Assembly: GCA_023150555.1 (NCBI GenBank)
Contig: JAKLKQ010000012.1
Span: 62,001 to 126,000, forward strand
Direction: 5' to 3'
Source of the DNA: Planctomycetota bacterium
Lineage (GTDB): Bacteria > Planctomycetota > SZUA-567 > H5-PLA8
DNA length: 64,000 bases
The notes beneath the pieces were generated by a model. It did not search any database and had not been told where the DNA came from. It worked only from the letters and a program-made list of their open reading frames with translations. Of the stretch, positions 57,143-64,000 are shown one piece after another (within the stretch, counting starts at the first letter, position 1; each line of letters starts with the position of its first letter). Made by a program: the position numbers and the translations under genes.

Positions 57143-59065
57143 CTACTCCGGAAGATCCAGCGCATACACCTCGAAGCCCGACGCGTACCAGAGCTTCCCG
57201 CCGGCGACGTGCAGGAAGGCGCCAGTGCCTTCGGCGAGCGGCTCGATGCGCACGCCCGAGGCTTCCACGTGCAGGCGGCCGATCCCAGCGCCGGACGATA
57301 CGTACAGCGCGCCGCCGGGGCCTGGCGCGACCTGACGCCCAAATTTATCGGGCGGAACGCCCAGGTCCCGCGTCGTGTTCTTCTGCGGATCCCAGGCGAA
57401 GAGCCGATTCGCTTCACCGTACGCTCGGCAGAGGACTTCTCCTTTAGGCAGGAGCGCCAGCACGTGCAGTTGCGGGCAGCCGTCGAAGGGCGCGCACTCG
57501 GCGGCGGTCTTCAACGCGCGCGTGTCGAAGGCCACCAGCCGCGCGGTCGTTTGCGACGGCGGCGCGGACTCGCAGTCGGCGTAGATCTGCGTGCTGGCGT
57601 ACAGGTGTTCGCGTTCCGGGTCGGCCACCAGCGCGTTGGGCGTCTGGTCTTTCACGAGGTGCCGCCAGGTCTTCACGGATGCGCCGGAGGTGTCGGTGGG
57701 ATCGATGCGCGATACGGCGCCGCCCAACAGGCCGTAGTGCGCGCTGGACGCCATCCAGACGTGGCGGCCGTCGTGCGCGAGCGCCAGCGGGCGCATCTGC
57801 TCCTCTCCGACCTTCGCGATCGTCTTCGGATTCTCCGGATAGCTCGACGGCTGCGACGGATCGAAGGCGTTGAGCGTGCAGCTGGTGTAGCACGACAGCA
57901 GCACGCGCTGGGTCTGCGGATCCCAGAGGATCTGGTTCACCTGCCCGCCGCCGGGGCCCGCGCGGCCCAGGTCGCGGCCTTCGCCCTTCTCTGCATCAAT
58001 CTGCCAGAAGCGCATGTTGATGAACGGCGCACCGAAGACCGTTTGCCGTTCGGCCACCGCGCACAGCGCGTGCGCGCCCAGCGGGCCCCACGCGTCGAGT
58101 TCCTTCGCGAAGGTCTCGCCGCTGTCCAGGTCGTGGCGCCGGAAGGTGCCGGTCGCGTCGACGCTGCAGATCAGGTGGTCATGCAAAGCGTAAAGGACGC
58201 CGCGCGCGGCGTCGGCGCCTTCGGGCGCGGCGCGTTCGAAGCCGTCGCGCTCGTCCTTCAGCCGCCACAGCGCGCCGTCCTCGTTCGAGACGGTGTAGAG
58301 CCTGCCGGCGCACAGGCAGCTCTGCATGTGGCTGCCTTCCGCGCCGGTGGGGTTCGGCAGCCGCGCGAGCAACTCGAACGAGGGATACCGGTAGAGCAAA
58401 AAATCCTTCGCGGCGAAGAAGCCCAGCGTCTCGCCGTCGAGGAAGCGTCCGCCACGCGTCCAGCTCACGCCGCGCAACGCATCCGGCACGATCGATTCCC
58501 GCTTGCCGCTTTCGGGTTCGAGCAGCACCAGGCGCGCCTGCGGGACGTTCATCATCAGCAGCACGCGGCCGTCGGGGCATTCCAGCACCGTGTGGCCGTA
58601 GCGCGCCGGCGGCGTATCGAGGTCGGCGGGGCTGAAGACGTGCAGCAGTTTGTTGCGGCACCAGTCGTAGACGCAGGCGTCGTGCGGCGAGGCGCTCCAC
58701 ACGATGTACTGCTCGGTGACGCACCCTCCCCAGGTCAGGCTGTGCATCTTGCCCTTCACGAGGTACTCGAAGGCGCCGGTGCAGGGCTCGAACTTGGCCA
58801 GGTCGCCGTTGCCGAGGCCGATGTACAGCGCGCCGTCGATGCCCGTCTTGAGCATGTAGGCGGCGATCTCGTTGCCGGGCAGCGCGCGGTACTCGCACGC
58901 GCCCGTCTCCGGATCGATCAGGTAGATGCGCCCGCCGGTGCCGCCGACGGTGCCGGTGACCAGCAGTTCTTTGCCCTCGCGCTCGATGAGCGCGATCTCG
59001 CCGTTGACGAACGGCAGGCGCGTATCGGGGATGCGGAACGAAGCGGGCGCGGGGGTCGCGGACAT
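57143..59065 (-). CDS. Beta-propeller protein, unknown function
   Basis: 640 residues, no signal peptide. Repeated blades of about 45 residues with 'G.iy..d..t......p' patterns: TVGGTGGRIYLIDPETGACE, GIDGALYIGLGNGDLAKFEP, DGRVLLMMNVPQARLVLLEP, PQTQRVLLSCYTSCTLNAFD and PGGALYVSSGAGIGRLHVEA. This suggests a PQQ- or SMP-30-style propeller covering nearly the whole length. It ends two bases from the convergent isomerase gene, and the AraC gene lies on the other side of that isomerase. The three could form a carbohydrate-use locus. No catalytic residues can be fixed. Confidence 0.7.
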   Translation of the reverse strand: MSATPAPASFRIPDTRLPFVNGEIALIEREGKELLVTGTVGGTGGRIYLIDPETGACEYRALPGNEIAAYMLKTGIDGALYIGLGNGDLAKFEPCTGAFEYLVKGKMHSLTWGGCVTEQYIVWSASPHDACVYDWCRNKLLHVFSPADLDTPPARYGHTVLECPDGRVLLMMNVPQARLVLLEPESGKRESIVPDALRGVSWTRGGRFLDGETLGFFAAKDFLLYRYPSFELLARLPNPTGAEGSHMQSCLCAGRLYTVSNEDGALWRLKDERDGFERAAPEGADAARGVLYALHDHLICSVDATGTFRRHDLDSGETFAKELDAWGPLGAHALCAVAERQTVFGAPFINMRFWQIDAEKGEGRDLGRAGPGGGQVNQILWDPQTQRVLLSCYTSCTLNAFDPSQPSSYPENPKTIAKVGEEQMRPLALAHDGRHVWMASSAHYGLLGGAVSRIDPTDTSGASVKTWRHLVKDQTPNALVADPEREHLYASTQIYADCESAPPSQTTARLVAFDTRALKTAAECAPFDGCPQLHVLALLPKGEVLCRAYGEANRLFAWDPQKNTTRDLGVPPDKFGRQVAPGPGGALYVSSGAGIGRLHVEASGVRIEPLAEGTGAFLHVAGGKLWYASGFEVYALDLPE

Positions 59066-59352
59066 GGCGGTCGTCTCCGGCGGCGGTGATGGCCTCGGAG
59101 ACCATCATTACTCAGGCGACTGGCGATTCAACCGGCAGCGCACAGGCGGCGCCGTCAGGCAGGATGGCCCTGACGCATGCGGGTTTGGCCCTCCCGATTG
59201 GCTGGAATCCCCGTTTTCCGGTTCTGCACCTTGCGTGGACCTGAAATCGCGCGCCGCACATCGGAGCTGTTCACCGCGTTCCTTTGGTTTAGACTTGGTC
59301 CTTTCGCCGCCTGGATAGGCCGCACCTCCATTGGACGAATGAGCGCCGGATC

Positions 59353-62184
59353 ATGAGCGACGCAGCCGAACGCATTGCCGCCGAGATGAAGCTGAAGCCC
59401 GAACGTGTAGCCGCCGCCGTGGCGCTGCTGCGCGAGGGTGCACCCGTGCCGTACATCGCGCACTACGCGCGCGAGAAGACGGGGGGCCTCGACGAGGCCC
59501 GGCTGCACGAGATCGAAGACCGCCTGCAGACCCGCGACGAACTCGGCGCCCGCCGCGCCGCGATCCTCAGCAGCATCAAGGTGCAGGACAAGCTCGACGA
59601 CGCGCTGCGCGCGCGCATCGAGGCCGCCGCGACCCGCGCGGAACTCGAGGACCTCTACCTCCCCTACGCTCCGCGCAAGAAGACCCGCGCTCAGGAGGCG
59701 ATCAAGAAGGGCCTCGAGCCGCTCGCCGAGCTGATCCTCAAGCAGGAGACCGACAGCGGCAGCGTCGAAAGCGCCGCCGAGAAGTTCCTCTCGAAGGAAC
59801 ACGGTGTGATGGACCTCGCCACGGCGCTGGCCGGCGCGAGAGAGATCGTCAGCGAGTTGCTGTCCGAACGCCCCGACCTGCGCGAGATCGCCCGCGCGCT
59901 GATCGCCGAACAGGGCAAGCTCGTCGCCAAGCCCAAGCCCGCGAAGGTCGCCGAACGCCGCAGGAAGGGCCGCAGGCCAAAGCCCGGCGCCGAAGCCGCC
60001 GCGCCCGCCGCCAACGAATCGTCCGCCGCCGGCGAGATCGCCGCCGCGCCGGAAAGCGCGCCCGCCGCCGAATCCGCCCCAACGCCCGCGCCCGAAGCCG
60101 CCACGCCGACGGAAGCCGCTTCGGCCGAAGCGCTCGCGCCCGAACCCGAACCCAAGGCCCCGCGCGGGCCGGTCTTCTCCGCGCCGCTGGCGACGCTGAG
60201 TTCCCACCGCCTGGCCGCGGTGCTGAAGCGCGAGGAGGACAAGGAAGTCTCGCTGCAGATCGAGGCCCCGCGCGAAAAGATCGTCGAGGAACTGAAGAAG
60301 AAGGCCGTCACCAACGCCGCGTCGATCTTCAACGCCGAGCTGTCGCTGGCGCTGGAGGAATGCGTCGACCGCCACCTGCTGCCGGGCATGAAGGCCGACC
60401 TGCGCCGCGAACTGAAGGCGCGCGCCGACAAACTGGCCATCGAGACGTTCCTGCGCACGCTGCGAGGCCTGCTGCTGCAGCCGCCCTTTGGCGCGCGGCG
60501 CGTGCTGGCCGTGCAACCGGGCAAGAAGGGCGCCTTCACGCTGGTCGCGCTGAACGCCGGCGGCCTGCCCCTGGCCCAGGAAGTCGTCGACCCGTCGAAG
60601 GACGAGGAATCGAAGACGCAGGCCGTCGAGGCCGCGAAGAAGCTGATCGAAGGCCAGGAAGTCGAGGCCGTCGCCATCGGCAAGGGCAAGAAGGAGGCCG
60701 CCGCCGCCGAACTGATCCGCGCCGCGCTGGCCGCCGCGAACAAGGCCACGCTGCCGGTGGTGTACATCAGCGAGGCCGGGGCATACGCCGCTTCGCGCGC
60801 GGAGCTGGAGGAACTGCCCGAGGCCGACGCCGACCTGCGCGCCGCCGTGTACCTGGGCCGCCGCCTGCAGGATCCGCTCGCCGAACTGGTCAAGCTCGAC
60901 CCGCGCAGCGTGCTGGGCGGCATGTACCCGCAGGACGTCGACCGCAACGACCTGCGCAAGCGCATCGAACAGACTTTCGCGAGCTGCGTCGCGCGCGTGG
61001 GCGTGGACGTCAACGGCGCCGACGCCGGCCTGCTGCGCTTCGTCCCCGGCGTCGACGCGAAACTGGCCAAGACGATCGTCGAACGCCGCCAGGCGCAGGG
61101 GCGCATCCCGTCGCGCGCGGAACTGCTGTCCATCGAGGGGCTGAAGGAGAAGGAGTTCGAGTTCGCCGCCGCGTTCCTGCGCGTGCCGGGCAGCGCCGAG
61201 CCCCTGGACGAGACCCTGGTCCACCCGCGCCACTACGCGCTGGTCGAGAAGATCGCGCGCGCGCAGAACGCGACCGTGAAGGAACTGCTCGCGCATCCGG
61301 AAAAAATCGCGCAGGCCGATCCCAAGACCTTCGCGGGCCCGGAGGCCGACGAGTCCACCCTGAAGGAGATCTTCAAGGAACTGCGCCGCGGCGGCAAGGA
61401 TCCGCGCGGGGCGTTCACGCCGCCGAACTTCGATTCGGACATAAAGGGCATCGAGGACCTGAAGGAAGGCCAGACGCTCTTCGGCGTCGTCAGCATGATC
61501 ACGCCCTTCGGCGTCTTCGTCGACATCGGCGTGCACCAGGACGGCCTCGTGCACCTGAGCGAGGTCAGCCACGAGTTCATCCGCGACATCGGCGCGTTCC
61601 TGCCCGTCGGCCGGCGCGTGCGCGTGCTGGTCAAGAGCGTCGACGTCGCGAAGAAGCGCATCGGCCTGTCCATCAAGGCGCTGCAGTCGCCCGCCGGCGG
61701 TCCGCGCCGCGGGCGCGCCGAAGGCCAGGGACGCTCCAGCCGCGACGGGCGGGGCACAAGGCCGCCCCGCGGACGGCGCCCGGCGCGCGAAGGCGCAGGC
61801 GGCCCCGGCGGCACGGGTACGCGCGGCCCGCGCGAAGGCGCGGTGGCCGGCGCACGCGGAGGTCCGGGCGGCCCCGGTGGCTCGGGCGGACGCGGCGGCG
61901 CGGGCGGCGAACGCAAGGGCGGGCGCGGCGGAAGGGACGGGCGCGAGGCGGGCGCGGGCGGGAAGATGCCGCGCGTCAGCGCCAGCGGCAAGCCGCTGCC
62001 GGACTACTCGAAGTTCTTCGTGAAGGGCAAGCGCCGCGACGACAAGAAGAAGAAGACCGACGTGCGCAAGGACTTCGCGTCACGCAACGAGGTCCGCGAG
62101 GTGATCGAGCAGCAGAAGAAGAAGCAGACCAAGGGAACGCTCGCCGACCTCCTCAAGCAGGCCGGCGTGGAACCGAACGAGTAA
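59353..62184 (+). CDS. tex: Tex-family S1 RNA-binding transcription accessory protein
   Basis: 943 residues, longer than the usual 720-780. EGAPVPYIAHYAREKTGGLD is the family N-terminus and EDLYLPYAPRKKTRAQEAIK follows. A Pro/Ala/Glu-rich insert interrupts the helical region at about 196-271 (PAANESSAAGEIAAAPESAP). An RNase H-like YqgF part begins near 385, a helix-hairpin-helix lies at about 560-596 (FVPGVDAKLAKTIVERRQAQ), and an S1 domain at about 706-777 (GVVSMITPFGVFVDIGVHQD). A Gly/Arg-rich tail (about 785-870) and a basic Lys-rich end follow. Tex binds nucleic acid and supports transcription. Start ATG at 59353 has no strong Shine-Dalgarno sequence. Confidence 0.94.
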   Translation: MSDAAERIAAEMKLKPERVAAAVALLREGAPVPYIAHYAREKTGGLDEARLHEIEDRLQTRDELGARRAAILSSIKVQDKLDDALRARIEAAATRAELEDLYLPYAPRKKTRAQEAIKKGLEPLAELILKQETDSGSVESAAEKFLSKEHGVMDLATALAGAREIVSELLSERPDLREIARALIAEQGKLVAKPKPAKVAERRRKGRRPKPGAEAAAPAANESSAAGEIAAAPESAPAAESAPTPAPEAATPTEAASAEALAPEPEPKAPRGPVFSAPLATLSSHRLAAVLKREEDKEVSLQIEAPREKIVEELKKKAVTNAASIFNAELSLALEECVDRHLLPGMKADLRRELKARADKLAIETFLRTLRGLLLQPPFGARRVLAVQPGKKGAFTLVALNAGGLPLAQEVVDPSKDEESKTQAVEAAKKLIEGQEVEAVAIGKGKKEAAAAELIRAALAAANKATLPVVYISEAGAYAASRAELEELPEADADLRAAVYLGRRLQDPLAELVKLDPRSVLGGMYPQDVDRNDLRKRIEQTFASCVARVGVDVNGADAGLLRFVPGVDAKLAKTIVERRQAQGRIPSRAELLSIEGLKEKEFEFAAAFLRVPGSAEPLDETLVHPRHYALVEKIARAQNATVKELLAHPEKIAQADPKTFAGPEADESTLKEIFKELRRGGKDPRGAFTPPNFDSDIKGIEDLKEGQTLFGVVSMITPFGVFVDIGVHQDGLVHLSEVSHEFIRDIGAFLPVGRRVRVLVKSVDVAKKRIGLSIKALQSPAGGPRRGRAEGQGRSSRDGRGTRPPRGRRPAREGAGGPGGTGTRGPREGAVAGARGGPGGPGGSGGRGGAGGERKGGRGGRDGREAGAGGKMPRVSASGKPLPDYSKFFVKGKRRDDKKKKTDVRKDFASRNEVREVIEQQKKKQTKGTLADLLKQAGVEPNE

Positions 62185-62194
62185 ATCGGATTCT

Positions 62195-62265
62195 CACCAC
62201 AGAGTCACGGAGGACACGGAGAAGATTTTTCGGAAATCTTCTCTGCGCGTCTCTGCGTTGAAGTC
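62195..62265. repeat. CCACAGAG inverted repeat between convergent tex and mddA-like genes
   Basis: Left arm CACCACAGAGTCACGGAGGA continuing to GGAGAAG, right arm CTTCTCTGCGCGTCTCTGCG then TTGAAG. The arms are joined by GAAGATTT-TTCGG-AAATCTTC, which forms a strong hairpin at 62221-62241. Position between convergent gene ends suggests a bidirectional terminator function. Fourth locus of this repeat family in the window. Confidence 0.8.
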
Positions 62266-62267
62266 TT

Positions 62268-63017
62268 TTAAGGCTCTTCGCGCGCGGCGCGTTTGCCCGG
62301 AATCGGGAGCAGCATCGGGACCTGGCGGCGGTACGCGGCGTAGTCATCGCCGAGAAAGCTCACCAGGTCGCGCTCCTCGAACTGGATCCCGACGATGATG
62401 TAGCCGGTGGTCATCCCTGCGAAGAGCAGGTGCCCCACTGTCATGTCCGGCGTCGCCCAGAACGCGATCGCGAAGCCCAGCATGATCGGATGGCGCACGT
62501 ATTTGTACAGGGCGCGCGTCTGGAACTTGTGGTGCGTGTACTCCGCGCCGCGGAAATGCAGCCAGACCTGCCGCAGCCCAAAGAGATCGAAGTGGTCGAT
62601 CAGGAACGTGGACAAGAGCACCGTCAGCCACCCCAGCCCGCACAACCCCACCAATACCGCGCGGCCGGCCGGGTTCTCGACGCTCCAGACCACGCCCGTC
62701 ATCGGGCGCCACTGCCAGTACATCAGGATCAAGAGCAGGCTCGAGGCGAGTACGAAGGTGCTGCGTTCGACCTGCGCCGGAGCGAACTTCGTGAACCAGT
62801 GCTTGAAGCCGGGGCGCGCCATGATGGTGTGCTGCCCGGCGAAGAGGCTCAGCAATACCAGGTTCACGGCCAGGCTCTCGCCCAGGGACGCGGCGTCGCC
62901 CGAGTCGATCGTCTTGGGCGCGAACCAGTTGCCCACGAACGCGATCGCGTAGAGGAAAGCAAGAAAGAAGACCGCGTAGCAGACGACGCCGTACAGAAGG
63001 GAAATGAGCTTAGACAT
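62268..63017 (-). CDS. mddA: Methanethiol S-methyltransferase-like membrane protein
   Basis: 249 residues, about six membrane helices. STFLIDHFDLFGLRQVWLHF and LYKYVRHPIMLGFAIAFWAT, followed by MTVGHLLFAGMTTGYIIVGI and QFEERDLVSFLGDDYAAYRR, match the conserved C-terminal part of MddA, which uses SAM to methylate methanethiol to dimethyl sulfide. QHTIMARPGFKHWFTKFAPA, then ERSTFVLASSLLLILMYWQW, matches its middle. The fold is of the isoprenylcysteine-carboxyl-methyltransferase/NnrU type. AAAGGA precedes the ATG. The family match is strong, but the activity is inferred from family resemblance. Confidence 0.85.
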   Translation of the reverse strand: MSKLISLLYGVVCYAVFFLAFLYAIAFVGNWFAPKTIDSGDAASLGESLAVNLVLLSLFAGQHTIMARPGFKHWFTKFAPAQVERSTFVLASSLLLILMYWQWRPMTGVVWSVENPAGRAVLVGLCGLGWLTVLLSTFLIDHFDLFGLRQVWLHFRGAEYTHHKFQTRALYKYVRHPIMLGFAIAFWATPDMTVGHLLFAGMTTGYIIVGIQFEERDLVSFLGDDYAAYRRQVPMLLPIPGKRAAREEP

Positions 63018-63143
63018 ATCTATCCTTTATGCCCTGGGTGCAGGCCACGGTGTGGAAGGGGAGTCGCGTCATCTTGCTGGCGACCCGAAGTGAGTACAAC
63101 CGTCATTCGCTCCAATCGTTGGCGTAAATCCGCACAAAAGAAA

Positions 63144-63169
63144 GCGGGCGGACCTTCCGGTCCGCCCGC
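63144..63169 (-). terminator. Rho-independent terminator of the Ig-like exported protein gene
   Basis: An 11-bp stem GCGGGCGGACC/GGTCCGCCCGC with loop TTCC (plus-strand reading). On the minus strand it is followed by TTTCTTTTGTG. It lies about 40 bp after the stop of the 63210 gene. Confidence 0.85.
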
Positions 63170-63209
63170 ACCCAACTCCAGGTGTTAGGCCCAGGTGATG
63201 TGCGTCGAG

Positions 63210-64000
63210 TTACTTGGACTTGCCCTTGCCTTTGCCCTTCTTCTGCTTGAAGCCGAAGTCGACCGTGCCGTCGTACAGCACCGTGCTGACGGGTTCGGCG
63301 GCGGGATCGTCCGGGTCGGCGGGCGCGGTGACGGTGGCGGTCACCGGCACGCTGACGGTGAAGTTGCCTTCGGCGTCCGGTTCCAGGCCCAGCAGCGTGG
63401 CCAGGTCCTGGTTGCGGATGTCCACGTGCAGGGTGCGGCCGTTGGCGGTCAGCTTGCTGCTGAAGTCCCCGGTCTTGAAGCGGCCGTTGTCCAGGAAGGT
63501 GCCGGTGAAGACGGTGCCGTTGATGTCCACGTCCAGGTCCATCAGACCCACGTTGTCGTTCAAAGAGCCGCTGCGGCGTTCGGGCAGCGTCAGCACGGCG
63601 TCCTCGACGTCGAGCTTCAGGAACAGGCGGTTGTTCTGCGCCTTGGCGAAGTCCACCTTCAGCGCGCCGGAAGAATCGTCCTCGCCGTCGCCGCTGCCGC
63701 CGCCCTGGTCGTGCGGCACGGTCACCTCGGCGGTGGCGCTGGAGGTGTTGCCCGCGGCGTCGCTGGCTTCGACGGTGATGGTATAGATGCGCCCGCTGCC
63801 GGGGCCGGCGCGTTCGGCGCGCAGCTGCAGCGTCAGGTCGCCGGTGATCTTCCAGTCGGGCGCGTGGTTGCCGTCGCCCTTTCCGTTCTCGGGCTCGTTG
63901 CTGCTCACGCTGGCGATGGTGACGGTCAGGTCTTCGCCCGAGCTGCAGTTGTCGACAACGTCAGCGCTGAGCACGATCGGGATCATCTTGTGGTTCGGCG
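63210..64000 (-). CDS. Ig-like exported protein, C-terminal part (gene runs out of the window)
   Basis: Frame remains open to the window edge, so the N-terminus is missing. The first residues visible read PNHKMIPIVLSADVVDNCSS, matching the PPNHKM-type motif found in HYR/Ig-like repeats of secreted proteins. A beta-sandwich style follows (TLQLRAERAGPGSGRIYTIT, VEASDAAGNTSSATAEVTV), then a second region (NNRLFLKLDVEDAVLTLPER). The tail is Lys/Gly-rich (KQKKGKGKGKSK). Probably secreted or surface-bound. A clear terminator lies just downstream. Confidence 0.75.
   Translation of the reverse strand, partial: PNHKMIPIVLSADVVDNCSSGEDLTVTIASVSSNEPENGKGDGNHAPDWKITGDLTLQLRAERAGPGSGRIYTITVEASDAAGNTSSATAEVTVPHDQGGGSGDGEDDSSGALKVDFAKAQNNRLFLKLDVEDAVLTLPERRSGSLNDNVGLMDLDVDINGTVFTGTFLDNGRFKTGDFSSKLTANGRTLHVDIRNQDLATLLGLEPDAEGNFTVSVPVTATVTAPADPDDPAAEPVSTVLYDGTVDFGFKQKKGKGKGKSK

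Overview
This is a GC-rich bacterial chromosome window (no rRNA, phage, plasmid or CRISPR signature) that reads most like a member of the Planctomycetota or a nearby PVC-type lineage. The case is indirect: a soluble-kinase domain with an N-terminal helical region and a C-terminal membrane anchor, an ECF sigma factor followed by a zinc-finger anti-sigma protein fused to a terpene-cyclase-like domain, a second ECF/anti-sigma pair of unusual size, an enolase-superfamily protein, a bacterial deoxyhypusine-synthase-like gene, and scattered 'CCACAGAG' inverted repeats at gene ends. The assignment rests on gene content only.

Layout. 1-17 kb: end of a CadI/ArsI-like VOC protein, a DUF58 protein, RNase R, a DegT/StrS aminotransferase, a HEAT-S41 protease, a Ser/Thr kinase divergent from an EamA transporter, an enolase-superfamily enzyme, a small lower-GC membrane ORF bracketed by inverted repeats, a minus-strand pair (membrane protein + GT4 glycosyltransferase, GTGA overlap), and a BtuF-like protein. 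17-25 kb: an orphan two-TM protein with a good promoter, a 900-bp gene-free stretch holding a hairpin-rich repeat, a TorD-like/TPP-decarboxylase operon, trpD, a bifunctional-nuclease protein, tRNA-Ser(UGA) and aat. 25-30 kb: a nucleoside/sugar-type ABC transporter operon (ATPase + two permeases) and a fused double PTPS (6-pyruvoyl-tetrahydropterin synthase family) protein. 30-37 kb: the sigma/anti-sigma-cyclase pair, an S24-like protein with an unknown partner, a membrane protein, a TPR lipoprotein-like/exported protein and an Rrf2 regulator. 37-47 kb: M28 peptidase with PDZ, apt, the second ECF sigma with a 929-residue FecR-like anti-sigma protein, and the deoxyhypusine-synthase-like gene. 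47-64 kb: metK with a clear terminator, rnc, tsaB and murJ in a row, an AraC regulator divergent from a TIM-barrel isomerase, a beta-propeller protein, tex, a mddA-like methanethiol methyltransferase, and the 3' end of an exported Ig-like protein.

Most genes are housekeeping (rnr, metK, rnc, tsaB, murJ, apt, trpD, aat, tex) mixed with secreted/envelope proteins of unknown role. No single locus declares itself as a new defence or mobile system. The most unusual items are the two sigma/anti-sigma modules with exotic C-terminal domains, the fused PTPS whose N-half lacks the catalytic Cys, the Cys-rich TorD-like protein next to a TPP decarboxylase, the bacterial deoxyhypusine-synthase homologue, gene-terminal repeats that contribute stop codons, and several genes whose -10-like boxes lie exactly six bases before the ATG (apparent leaderless starts). 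Function calls come from motif reading; no database searches were run.
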